A stretch of DNA of 64,000 bases. Source: Acidobacteriota bacterium (lineage in GTDB: Bacteria > Acidobacteriota > Thermoanaerobaculia > Multivoradales > Multivoraceae). Shown here one piece after another: positions 11,930-20,140 of this stretch. The notes beneath the pieces were generated by a model. That model saw only the letters and a program-made list of their open reading frames with translations, was not told the origin of the DNA and ran no database searches. Each line of letters starts with the position of its first letter. The stretch's first letter is position 1. A program made the position numbers and the translations under genes. The stretch lies in NCBI GenBank assembly GCA_028877275.1, contig JAPPFP010000026.1, forward strand, positions 62,001 through 126,000. Direction: 5' to 3'.

Positions 11930-14050
11930 ATGCGGCGTGCCCTGGTGGAGGCCGAGACCATGTTGCGCGGGGACGAGCCGCAGGCGGCCGAGAGCTGGTA
12001 CCGGGAAGCGCTGCTCGAAGGCTGGCTGCTGCTCGGCGACCTCTACCGTGCCGGCGGTGCTCCGGCGGAGGCGCAGGCGGCCTACGAGCGGGCCCTGGTT
12101 TCGGCCCTGGAAGCGCGGCGTCCCCTGCTCGCCCTCGCCGAGCTCGCTCTCGAGCGCGGCGACCCCGACGGCGCCGTCGAGGTTCTGCTGCGCCTGCTCG
12201 CGCGAAGCTCGGGAGACGGTCGCGCCGTGCGGCTGCTCGCCCGGGCCTTCAACGCGACCGGCCAGCCGGAGTTGGCGGTGCAGCAGTTGGAGGGGGCCGC
12301 CCAATCGATGCCCGAAGACGTCGAAACCCGGTTCGCGCTCGCCAGCGGCTACCTGCGGCTTGAGCGTCCGGAGTCCGCCGAGAAGCTCTTCCGGGAGGTG
12401 GCCGAGGAGCGTCCGATTCCGCAGACCTGGATTCTGATCGGCAGGACGTATCGCGACTACGGCGAGTACGAGCGGGCCCGCGAGGCGCTCGAACGCGCCA
12501 TCGAGCAGGACCCGCGGGTACCGCGCGCCCGCTTCTACCTGGGGACCGTCGAGCTCCTGGACCGGGGCCGCGGCGCCGTCGAAGAGGCCATCGAGCACTT
12601 CAGGGAGGAACGCAGCATCTCGCCCGAGGATCCGGTGAACTCCCTCTATCTCGGAATGGTGCTGGTCGATGCCCGGCGCTTCGAGGAGGCGTTGACCTCC
12701 CTGGAGATCGCGGTGGAATCGGAGTCCACTCGGCCCAACGCGCTGCATCATCTGGGCCGGGCCCTGCTCGGACTCGACCGGCCGCGCGAAGCGGCGACCG
12801 CTCTCGAGAGCGCGATCGATCTGGCGGAAGGCGGGTACGGCGCCTCGTTCAACGCCAACCAGATGGAGAGCCTCCACTATCAGCTCGCTCTGGCTCTGCG
12901 CCGCACCGGCGACGAGGAGCGGGCGAGGCCTCACTTCGAGGCCGCCGAACGCTTCTCGGTGGCCCTGGCCCAGAGTTCGCGCGATCGAATGTCGAACTAC
13001 CTGGACGGGCACGGCAAGGAACCGTCGGCCGGCGTCGTCGGCCTGTCCGTCTTCAGCGAGACGCCGGTCTCCGGCCTTTCCCCGGAGGTTCGCGGGCAGC
13101 TCGTGCGAACGGCGCGAACGACCCTGGCCCGTGCCTCGTTCAACCTCGGCGTGATGGCGACGCAGGCCCGGCGGTTCGCCCGGGCGGCCGACCATTTCGA
13201 GCAGTCGGCGTCGGTCGAACCGGCTTTCCCGAGGGTCCAGTACTCGCTGGGTGTCGCCCGCTTCAACGCGGGTCACTTCGACCGGGCGACCTCGCCGCTT
13301 TCGAAGGCGCTGGAAGAGACGCCCGGCGATCCGGCGCTGCGGCGGATGCTCGCGCTAGCCTGGCTCAACGCAGAGGTCTACGACCGCGCGGCGGACCTCC
13401 TGGCCACCGACCCAGGCCGCGCCGACGACCGTTCGCTTCAGTACGCCTACGGCCTGGCCCTGGTCCGGAGCGGCCGGACCGTCGAGGCGCAGCCGATCTT
13501 CGACGGGCTGCTCGCCGAGCACGCCGACTGGCCCGAGCTCAACGTGCTGCTCGGCCAGGCGGCGGCGCAGGAGGGCGACTTCGACGCGGCGGTGGAGCAC
13601 CTCGAACGGGCCATCGAACTTCGTCCCGGCGTTGCGGAGGCGCAGGCCACGCTCGGCAACATCTATCTCCGCCAGGGGCGCCTGGAGGAGGCCGGCGCCG
13701 CGCTGCGTGCGGAACTGGCCTCGCACCCCGTCGACCACCGGTCGCGCTACGTCCTGGCGACCGTCCTCGAACTCGACAACAAGCCCCAGGCCGCGCTGCG
13801 CGAGGTGGAGCTGGTCCTCGCCGCCGAACCCGACTTCGCCGATGCCGGCTACCTCCGGGGCAAGATCCTGCTCGAGGACGGCCGCGTCGACGAGGCGGCC
13901 GCGCAGTTGCTGGCGGCCGCGGAACTCGCGCCAGAGGATCCCAACATCCGCAACCAGCTCGGTCAGGCCTACCAGAAGCTCGGCGATCGGGAGAAGGCGC
14001 GCGAGCAGTTCGAGATCTTCCAGAGACTCAAGGGACGGTCGGACCAGTGA
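11930..14050 (+). CDS. Large tetratricopeptide-repeat protein, probably exported
   Basis: A protein of at least 706 residues made almost wholly of TPR helical pairs; repeats such as AREALERAIEQDPRVPRARF, YSLGVARFNAGHFDRA and AVEHLERAIELRPGVAEAQA are visible throughout. TPR arrays act as protein-interaction scaffolds. The first ATG is 11930, but the same frame is open back to the end of the preceding gene, and residues encoded from about 11843 (ASAFGLILAAGLPAATQ) look like a signal peptide, so the true start may be a CTG at 11840. The downstream TPR gene overlaps it by four bases (GTGA), showing translational coupling within this group. Confidence 0.85.
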   Translation: MRRALVEAETMLRGDEPQAAESWYREALLEGWLLLGDLYRAGGAPAEAQAAYERALVSALEARRPLLALAELALERGDPDGAVEVLLRLLARSSGDGRAVRLLARAFNATGQPELAVQQLEGAAQSMPEDVETRFALASGYLRLERPESAEKLFREVAEERPIPQTWILIGRTYRDYGEYERAREALERAIEQDPRVPRARFYLGTVELLDRGRGAVEEAIEHFREERSISPEDPVNSLYLGMVLVDARRFEEALTSLEIAVESESTRPNALHHLGRALLGLDRPREAATALESAIDLAEGGYGASFNANQMESLHYQLALALRRTGDEERARPHFEAAERFSVALAQSSRDRMSNYLDGHGKEPSAGVVGLSVFSETPVSGLSPEVRGQLVRTARTTLARASFNLGVMATQARRFARAADHFEQSASVEPAFPRVQYSLGVARFNAGHFDRATSPLSKALEETPGDPALRRMLALAWLNAEVYDRAADLLATDPGRADDRSLQYAYGLALVRSGRTVEAQPIFDGLLAEHADWPELNVLLGQAAAQEGDFDAAVEHLERAIELRPGVAEAQATLGNIYLRQGRLEEAGAALRAELASHPVDHRSRYVLATVLELDNKPQAALREVELVLAAEPDFADAGYLRGKILLEDGRVDEAAAQLLAAAELAPEDPNIRNQLGQAYQKLGDREKAREQFEIFQRLKGRSDQ

Positions 14051-14913
14051 AGGACTGGGTGCGTTCGGCGGCGCTCTTTTCCCTGCTGCTCGCGCCGGCG
14101 GGTCTCGGCGCCCAGCCCGACGCCGCGGCGACGGAGTCGGTCCGCGGCCTGCTCGACCAGGCCCGCGCCCTTGCCTCGCGGAACGAAGGCGACGCGGCCG
14201 CCGAGGCGCTCGGCCGGGCCATTGCCCTGGCGCCCAACTCCGAGGACGTCCTGAACGCCTATGCGCGCTTCTCGCTCGCCCGGGGCAACCCGATCCAGGC
14301 GACCCTGGCGCTCGAGCCGCTGGCGCGGATGCACCCCGGGGAGGCGGAGTACGCCTACCTGCTCGGCGTGGCCCGGATGCAGGTGGGCGAGATGGCGGAG
14401 GCCGCCGAGGCGCTGGTCGACGCGGCGGCCCTCGACCGCAGCCGCGCCCTGACGCACATCGCGCTCGGCCTGGCTCTCAACCGGGTGGACCGCTTCGACG
14501 AGGCGCGGGAAGCCCTGGCCACGGCCCTGCGGCTGGAGCCCGACAACGTCGAGGCGCTGGCCGCCATGTCGGAGACCGCCGAGGGGCTCGGCATGCTGGA
14601 CGAGGCGACCCGGCTCGCGGACCGGGCCCTGGCGGTCAATCCCGATCACCCGACGGCGCTGGTGACGATCGGAACGGCCCGGTTGAAGGAGGGCCGCTTC
14701 GAGGCGGCCCGGGAAGCGCTCACGCGGGCGGTCGCCGCCGAGCCCGATTCGATCAAGGGGCACTACCAGCTCAGCCTCGCCCTGGCCCGCCTCGGCGACC
14801 GCGAGGGAGCGGAGCGCCACCTGCAGCGTTCCCGGGAGGCTCAGGCCGCGATCGAAGAGCACATCGAGCGTCTTCGCGCCCAGCCGCCCCTGGGCTCGAG
14901 GGCCGAGCCTTGA
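14047..14913 (+). CDS. TPR-repeat protein, exported
   Basis: A 288-residue TPR protein from GTG 14047, which overlaps the stop of the larger TPR gene (GTGA). The first ~22 residues form a signal peptide ending LGAQ. About seven TPR units follow (AEALGRAIALAPNSEDVL; AREALATALRLEPDNVEAL; AREALTRAVAAEPDSIKGHY). It is followed without a gap by the FG-GAP/ASPIC-UnbV gene. In many Acidobacteriota and planctomycetes UnbV-type proteins are found beside TPR proteins, but the biochemical role is not established. Confidence 0.87.
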   Translation: MKDWVRSAALFSLLLAPAGLGAQPDAAATESVRGLLDQARALASRNEGDAAAEALGRAIALAPNSEDVLNAYARFSLARGNPIQATLALEPLARMHPGEAEYAYLLGVARMQVGEMAEAAEALVDAAALDRSRALTHIALGLALNRVDRFDEAREALATALRLEPDNVEALAAMSETAEGLGMLDEATRLADRALAVNPDHPTALVTIGTARLKEGRFEAAREALTRAVAAEPDSIKGHYQLSLALARLGDREGAERHLQRSREAQAAIEEHIERLRAQPPLGSRAEP

Positions 14914-14930
14914 GCGGAGCCGCCTTGTCG

Positions 14931-16646
14931 GTGCGCCGGCCCTCTGGCCGGCTTCTGGGGACCAGCGCCGGCGTCCCAGCCGCCGCAGCGGTCGCGGCCC
15001 TCCTCGTCTGCCCCGCATCGGCGCTCGCCCAGGGCGCCGGCGACGCGCCGTTGTTCCGCGACATCACCGAGTCCACCGGCATCGCCTTCCGCCACAACTC
15101 CGCGCCTGAGAAGAAGTACATCGTCGAGTCGATGAGCGGCGGCGTCGGGCTCTTCGACGTCGACCGCGACGGCCTGCTCGACATCTACTTCGTCAACTCC
15201 CTGACGGTCGACACGGCGCACGAGCCGGAGTCGTCGCACAGCGCGCTCTACCGCAACCTCGGCGACGGCACGTTCCGCGACATCGCCGCCGAGGCCGGGG
15301 TCGCCCACCCCGGCTGGGGGATGGGACTGTGCATCGCCGACGTCGACGGCGACGGCTGGCAGGACCTCTACGTGACCGGGATCGGCCGGAACCGCCTCTA
15401 TCGCAACTCCGGCGACGACACGTTTACCGACGTGGCGGCGGAGCTTGGCGTCGCGGCTTCGGGCTGGTCGACGGGCTGCGGCTTCGCCGACTACGACCGC
15501 GACAGCGATCTCGACCTGTTCGTGAGCCGCTACGTCGAGTTCGATCTCGACAACCTGCCGGAGTTCGGCAGCGACAAGACCTGCCAGTACCGCGGCGTCT
15601 CCGTCCAGTGCGGACCTCGCGGCCTACCGGGCACCTCCGACCTCCTGTTCCGCCAGGAGGCGAACGGCGCCTTCACCGAGGTAGGCGAGGAGGCGGGGGT
15701 TCGGGACCCGGACGGCTACTTCGGCCTCGGCATCGCCTGGGTCGACATGGACGACGACGGCTGGCTCGACCTCTACGTCGCCAACGACTCGACGCCCAAC
15801 TACCTCTACATGAACCGGAAGGACGGCACCTTCGAGGAGTCGGGGTTCTTCATGGGCGTCGCGGTGAGCGAGGACGGCGGCGAGCAGGGAGGCATGGGCG
15901 TCGCGGTCGGCGACTACGACGGCAGCGGCCGGCTGAGCCTGTTCGTCAGCAACTTCGCCGAGGAGTACAACGCGCTCTACCGCAACGAGGGCGACTACTC
16001 GAGCGACGCCTCCTTCCGGTCGAGGACGGGCGCGTCGAGCCTGCCTTACGTCGGCTGGGGAACCGCGTTCTTCGACTACGACAACGATGGCTGGGAGGAC
16101 CTGGTGGTGGTGAACGGCCACGTCTATCCCCAGCTCGACGGCGCCAGGCTCGGCGCTTCGGCCGGCTACCGCCAGCGCAAGCTCCTCTATCGCAACCTGG
16201 GCGACGGCACGTTCGAAGAGGTCGCCGAGCGAGGGGGCCCGGCCTTCCTCGACCAGACGGTCAGCCGCGGTCTGGCGATGGGCGACCTCGACAACGACGG
16301 CCGGGTGGACCTGGTGATCAACGACCTCGACGGTTCGCCCATGGTGCTGCGCAACGAGGCCGGCGGCGGCCGCTGGCTGCAGGTGCGGCTGGTCGGGGCC
16401 GGGAAGAACACCGACGCGATCGGAGCGGTGATTCGGGTGACGGCTGATGGACGCAGCCAGATCCGGAACATCCGCAGCGGCACCAGCTACCTTTCCCAGG
16501 ACGACTTCCGCCAGCACTTCGGCCTGGGCGACGCCGCCACGGTCGATTCGGTCGTCGTGACCTGGCCGGACGGCTCGACGACCGAGCGCGAGAACGTCGC
16601 CGCCGACCAGTTACTCGTGGTGGAGCAGGCTGCCGGGCAGGACTAG
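14931..16646 (+). CDS. FG-GAP/VCBS beta-propeller protein with C-terminal ASPIC/UnbV domain
   Basis: Exported protein of about 571 residues. Signal peptide ends near ALAQ (about residue 33). It then carries repeated Asp-rich calcium-binding FG-GAP/VCBS motifs (DVDRDGLLDIYF, DVDGDGWQDLYV, DYDRDSDLDLFV, DMDDDGWLDLYV, DYDNDGWEDLVV, DLDNDGRVDLVI), which build an integrin-like propeller. The C-terminus (IRNIRSGTSYLSQ, HFGLGDAATVDSV, WPDGSTTE) is the ASPIC/UnbV domain. Start is uncertain: GTG 14931 immediately precedes the signal sequence, while TTG 14925 has better spacing from a GGAG and TTG 14910 overlaps the upstream stop. It probably acts at the cell surface with the TPR partners. Confidence 0.9.
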   Translation: MRRPSGRLLGTSAGVPAAAAVAALLVCPASALAQGAGDAPLFRDITESTGIAFRHNSAPEKKYIVESMSGGVGLFDVDRDGLLDIYFVNSLTVDTAHEPESSHSALYRNLGDGTFRDIAAEAGVAHPGWGMGLCIADVDGDGWQDLYVTGIGRNRLYRNSGDDTFTDVAAELGVAASGWSTGCGFADYDRDSDLDLFVSRYVEFDLDNLPEFGSDKTCQYRGVSVQCGPRGLPGTSDLLFRQEANGAFTEVGEEAGVRDPDGYFGLGIAWVDMDDDGWLDLYVANDSTPNYLYMNRKDGTFEESGFFMGVAVSEDGGEQGGMGVAVGDYDGSGRLSLFVSNFAEEYNALYRNEGDYSSDASFRSRTGASSLPYVGWGTAFFDYDNDGWEDLVVVNGHVYPQLDGARLGASAGYRQRKLLYRNLGDGTFEEVAERGGPAFLDQTVSRGLAMGDLDNDGRVDLVINDLDGSPMVLRNEAGGGRWLQVRLVGAGKNTDAIGAVIRVTADGRSQIRNIRSGTSYLSQDDFRQHFGLGDAATVDSVVVTWPDGSTTERENVAADQLLVVEQAAGQD

Positions 16647-16652
16647 TCGCCA

Positions 16653-16827
16653 CACACTGGGTGCGCCGGCGTCCCCGCCGGCCGCCGCCGCAGGCGGCCA
16701 TCAACTCGCGCGAGGCGCTAGCCTCGCTCCTTCAAGGAGAGGCCTCCGGCCTCGCGAGTCGACTTCGGTCGCCACCGCTCCGCGGCGTCGTCCGAAAGCC
16801 GGCGAGGACGCCGGCGCACCCAGTGTG
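16653..16827. repeat. REP-like repeat pair in inverted orientation
   Basis: Left arm 16653-16700 begins CACACTGGGTGCGCC and contains the hairpins GCCGGCG/TCCC/CGCCGGC and GCCGCC/GCA/GGCGGC. The right arm, about 16768-16827, is the inverted counterpart ending GCGCACCCAGTGTG; its first hairpin keeps the stem with loop AGGA. The ~68 bp between arms show no gene. The pair lies between convergent genes and resembles a bacterial interspersed mosaic element. Confidence 0.8.
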
Positions 16828-16834
16828 GATCGCC

Positions 16835-17995
16835 CTACTGGGCGGCGCCTTGCTTCATCCAGCGCTTGCCGGAGCTGTGCGGCGCGCTGTTCGGACCGCG
16901 ATTGAACCTCTCCGCGGCGTGGGGATAGTCCGGACCCACGACGCCCCCGGCGCACTCGCCGGCGGGCGGGATCACCCAGTCGCAGCCGGGCGTGTTCTCC
17001 GGGCCGTCGGCCCAGCATTGCACCAGCGCCTCGAGGTCCGCGGCCAGTGAGCCCGGATCGTGCGGCGGCATGTGCTCGTTCGGGTCCCAGAAGTCGCCGG
17101 TGAACTCCTCCAGCGTCTCCATCGCGATCCGGTGGCAGCCGAGGCAGCCGTTGCCTTCGATGTGGATCGTGCGCATGTCCCAGGTCGGCGCGCCCACGAC
17201 GTAGTAGGGCGGGTTCGGACCGGGCAGGACCGGGACGACCGGCTGGCGCGGGTTCTCGGGAAGCCGCGCGGACTTGATCCACGGGTTGTGGATGAACGGG
17301 TCCGCCTGGTGGCAGCGGACGCACTGGATGTCTCCGGCGGGCATGTACGCGTCGTCGAATTCGGGGTCGTCGGGGCCGGGCAGCACGCCGAGCAGCCGGT
17401 TGTTCTCGCCGATGTGGGTCCAGGGGCTGTTGTCGCCGGACTCGAAGAAGCACGTGGCGCCGGTCTCACGGTTGTAGCCGATCATCTGCACCGAGTCGCC
17501 GATGTCGACGTTGAAGACGTCGTCGCGGCCGTCGTGGCGGCAGAAGCTCACCCAGACGACCTCGGGACGGGCCGTGCCGTCGGCGTTCCTGCCCTCGTAG
17601 CGCTGGAGGCTCGAACCCGGCATGCAGTCGCCGATCTGGAGGCTGCCGTCGTCGCATGCGTGGAGCCCCGGGTCCTCGAAGATCTCCGTGCCTTCCTGTC
17701 GGATGCGAATGCGCGCTCCCTGCCCGCAGTCGACCGTCGGCGGCACGCCCAAGTGCGGCTCGCACATCGCCGCATAGGCGCGGGCGCTCTTCGGCATCGG
17801 CGGGTTCGCTCCATCCGGCACGCACTGCCCGCCAGACGCGGACTGCGCGAAGCCCGGGCCCGCGGCAAGAGCGAACAGCAGTGGGAAGGCGGCTACACAC
17901 TGGGTGCGCCGGCGTCCCCGCCGGCCGTAGCCGCGGGTCTTCTGACCCGCGGGCAACACGCGCCGCGAAGCGGCGACCACACTCCGGACGACCAT
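16835..17995 (-). CDS. Exported diheme c-type cytochrome-like protein
   Basis: Predicted periplasmic electron-transfer protein with two CXXCH heme-binding motifs, CVRCH and CLGCH, about 60 residues apart in the C-terminal half. A hydrophobic export segment (AAFPLLFALAAGPGFAQ) precedes the mature part at SASGGQCVPDG. The likely start is ATG 17995, giving 386 residues; the ~35 residues before the hydrophobic core (rich in Arg, including GRRGRRRTQ) are encoded by a REP-like repeat at 17896-17980. No conventional start codon lies between the repeat and the signal core, so the repeat may have supplied the start. The family is otherwise unrecognised. A longer frame overlapping the neighbouring dioxygenase gene was rejected. 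Confidence 0.72.
   Translation of the reverse strand: MVVRSVVAASRRVLPAGQKTRGYGRRGRRRTQCVAAFPLLFALAAGPGFAQSASGGQCVPDGANPPMPKSARAYAAMCEPHLGVPPTVDCGQGARIRIRQEGTEIFEDPGLHACDDGSLQIGDCMPGSSLQRYEGRNADGTARPEVVWVSFCRHDGRDDVFNVDIGDSVQMIGYNRETGATCFFESGDNSPWTHIGENNRLLGVLPGPDDPEFDDAYMPAGDIQCVRCHQADPFIHNPWIKSARLPENPRQPVVPVLPGPNPPYYVVGAPTWDMRTIHIEGNGCLGCHRIAMETLEEFTGDFWDPNEHMPPHDPGSLAADLEALVQCWADGPENTPGCDWVIPPAGECAGGVVGPDYPHAAERFNRGPNSAPHSSGKRWMKQGAAQ
17896..17980 (+). repeat. REP-like repeat overlapping the start of a cytochrome gene
   Basis: Begins CACACTGGGTGCGCC, carries the GCCGGCG/TCCC/CGCCGGC hairpin, a middle hairpin CCGCGGGTC/TTCT/GACCCGCGG whose sequence differs from other copies but still pairs perfectly, and a final CGCCGC/GAA/GCGGCG hairpin. 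Retained pairing despite changed sequence argues that structure is what is maintained. Confidence 0.8.
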
Positions 17996-18012
17996 GCCGT
18001 CTCCCACCACCC

Positions 18013-18927
18013 CTACATCTCCAGGACGACTTCCTTCTTCGCGTTCGACTCCAGCGACTGGACCTTGCGCTTCAGGTACTTGTTGAGCTGCCGGTCGTAG
18101 CGGCTCGTGGCGCCGGCGTGACGGGCGCGCACGTAGGGCTCCCAGCGCGCTTCGCCGGCCGCCTCGACCTGGTCGCCCATCACGGTGACCCGCTGGATGA
18201 TCCGCTCCTCGTTGAAGTCGTTCAGCACGAAGTGCTGCGTGCAGCGGTTGTCCCACATGGCGAGTGTGCCCTGCTGCCAGCGATAGCGGACGGTGAAGCG
18301 GGTGTTCGTCGCCCAGCGGGTCAGGTAGCCGAGCAGGTGGTCGCTCTCCTCGTGGCTGAGCTCGACGATACGGCGGGTGAAGTGCTCGTTAACGAACAGC
18401 GACTTCCTGCCGGTCTCCGGGTGGACGCGGACGACCGGGTGGATCGTCATCTTCTCCGGCTTGCCGTGCGGCGTCGCGTCATGCAGCGCGGTGAGACCTT
18501 CGCAGAGTTCCTGCAGCGGCGGCGAGAGTTCCTCGTAGGCCCTGTACATGTTGGCCCACATCGTGTCGCCGCCGACCTCCGGGCACTTGACCATGTTGAG
18601 GATCGCCATCACCGAGGGACTCTCCTGGAAGCTGATGTCGCTGTGCCACTCGTCCGCGACGCCGCCGCGAGTCGCCACCAGCTCGAACACCTCGGGGTGC
18701 TCGAGGAACGGGTTGTTCAGGTGGGGGTGCCCTTCCAGCTCGCCGAAGTGCCGGCCGAACCTGACGTGCTGCGCCACGTCCAGATGCTGGTCGGGAAAGA
18801 AGAGGACCTGATGGTCCAGCAGCAGGCCGCGGATCGTTGCGGCCTCGTCCGGGCCGGCGTCCGCCAGCGGCAGATCGTGGATTTCGGCGCCCAGGGACCC
18901 GGATAGACGGACGACTCGATGGCTCAT
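18013..18927 (-). CDS. TauD/TfdA-family Fe(II)/2-oxoglutarate dioxygenase
   Basis: Non-heme iron oxygenase of 304 residues that would hydroxylate a small substrate with 2-oxoglutarate and O2. Start ATG 18927 is preceded by GGAGAACTCCC. The iron triad is visible: H95-S-D97 (EWHSDISF) and distal H232 (CTQHFVLND); R246 (RIIQRVTV) fits the 2-oxoglutarate-binding arginine. The family covers taurine, alkylsulfate and aryloxyalkanoate oxygenases. No sulfonate transporter or sulfite-handling gene lies beside it, so the substrate is open. It is divergent from an esterase gene 49 bp away, leaving a short shared promoter region. Confidence 0.9.
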   Translation of the reverse strand: MSHRVVRLSGSLGAEIHDLPLADAGPDEAATIRGLLLDHQVLFFPDQHLDVAQHVRFGRHFGELEGHPHLNNPFLEHPEVFELVATRGGVADEWHSDISFQESPSVMAILNMVKCPEVGGDTMWANMYRAYEELSPPLQELCEGLTALHDATPHGKPEKMTIHPVVRVHPETGRKSLFVNEHFTRRIVELSHEESDHLLGYLTRWATNTRFTVRYRWQQGTLAMWDNRCTQHFVLNDFNEERIIQRVTVMGDQVEAAGEARWEPYVRARHAGATSRYDRQLNKYLKRKVQSLESNAKKEVVLEM

Positions 18928-18976
18928 GGGAGTTCTCCTGCGGTTGAGGATCGAGGCTATCTCTAGACTCCGGGTC

Positions 18977-20134
18977 ATGCGCAACCAACTCGGCCTTGTC
19001 ACAGCCGGCCTCGCCGCGGTCGTCCTCTCCTGTTCGCCGCTCGCGGCGCAGGAGGAGCGTCCCCGCGTCGAGGCCGACGGCACCGTTCACGTCCCGGCGT
19101 TCGACCTGCCGGAGACCTCCTACTTCAGCGACGAGTCGCGGGCCGCGATGAAGCACTTCCGCGAGGTCTACGGACCGGAGTTCGGCACATTCTCGCGGGG
19201 TTGCGCGAACCTGAACGACGTCGCCGACGACCCCGAGGCGATTCGGGCCGCGCGCCAGTGCGTCGCCGACGGCTACTACAAGACGGCCATCTACCGGGAC
19301 ACCGTCGCCAAGCACCCGGTGAAGATCACCGCGGAGACGATCGCCGGCGTCTATACCGAGGTGTTCGTCCCCGAGGCGGGCGTCGCCGAGCAGAAGGAAG
19401 ACCGGCTGCTGATCAGCATTCACGGTGGCGGCTTCCGCGTCGGCGCCCGCTACTTCAGCCAGACGGAGGCGATGCAGGTCGCCGACATGGGCGGCTACAA
19501 GGTGATCAGCCCCGACTACCGGATGGCGCCGGAGGCCACCCATCCGGCGGGCGTCGAGGACGTCATCGCCGTCTACAAGGCGATGCTGGAGGACTACGAG
19601 GCGGCGAAGATCGGCATCTACGGCTGCTCGGCCGGCGCCATGCTCACGGCGCAGACGGTCGCGTACATCCTCGAGAACGACCTGCCCCTGCCGGGCGCGA
19701 TCGGACTCTTCTGCGCCGGGATCCCCATGACCGACGGAGACACCCCCGGCGTCTTCAAGATGGGCCGCAGTGAAAGCGCTTTTCTCGTGTCCGCGATCAA
19801 CGGTTTCCCGCGCCCGGTCGAGCCGGCGGAGCCGCCCCAGCCGAGCGGCTACTTCCAGGGCGTGAAAGCCGGCGACCCCGTCGTCGCTCCCGGCGACCAC
19901 GACGACCTGCTCGCCCGCTTCCCGCCGGCGCTACTGATCAGCGGCACCCGCGACTTCGCGCTCGGCGGCGTGCTGGCCAGCCACAACAAGCTGGTCAGCC
20001 TCGGCGTCGAGGCCGACCTGCACGTCTGGGAAGGTCTCGGGCACGCGACCTTCGCGTTCAACCCCCGCCTGCCCGAGTCGGACGAAGTCCACAACGTGAT
20101 CGTGCGCTTCTTCGACCGGCACCTGTCGCGGTAG
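18977..20134 (+). CDS. Alpha/beta-hydrolase esterase (HSL-like), exported
   Basis: Exported esterase/lipase-type hydrolase of 385 residues from ATG 18977. The N-terminus is a signal sequence; VLSC at residues 16-19 could be a lipobox, alternatively cleavage follows AAQ at ~25. The oxyanion motif HGGG is at 149-152, the nucleophile elbow GCSAG has S218, and the expected acid and base are in SGTRDFAL and GLGHATF. HGGG with GXSXG points to the hormone-sensitive-lipase/esterase group. It is divergent from the dioxygenase and convergent with a sulfatase; substrate not determinable. Confidence 0.88.
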   Translation: MRNQLGLVTAGLAAVVLSCSPLAAQEERPRVEADGTVHVPAFDLPETSYFSDESRAAMKHFREVYGPEFGTFSRGCANLNDVADDPEAIRAARQCVADGYYKTAIYRDTVAKHPVKITAETIAGVYTEVFVPEAGVAEQKEDRLLISIHGGGFRVGARYFSQTEAMQVADMGGYKVISPDYRMAPEATHPAGVEDVIAVYKAMLEDYEAAKIGIYGCSAGAMLTAQTVAYILENDLPLPGAIGLFCAGIPMTDGDTPGVFKMGRSESAFLVSAINGFPRPVEPAEPPQPSGYFQGVKAGDPVVAPGDHDDLLARFPPALLISGTRDFALGGVLASHNKLVSLGVEADLHVWEGLGHATFAFNPRLPESDEVHNVIVRFFDRHLSR

Positions 20135-20140
20135 CAGAAC

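Noticed and set aside
16653..16827. CRISPR array or insertion sequence
   Set aside because: The repeats are dispersed one by one over 45 kb, have no regular spacers, encode no transposase, and consist of short hairpins; a REP-like family fits better.
16835..18256. Longer cytochrome gene starting at 18256
   Set aside because: It would overlap the C-terminal part of the dioxygenase gene on the same strand, and the added residues are low-complexity Arg/Gly/Ala with no signal at the N-terminus.
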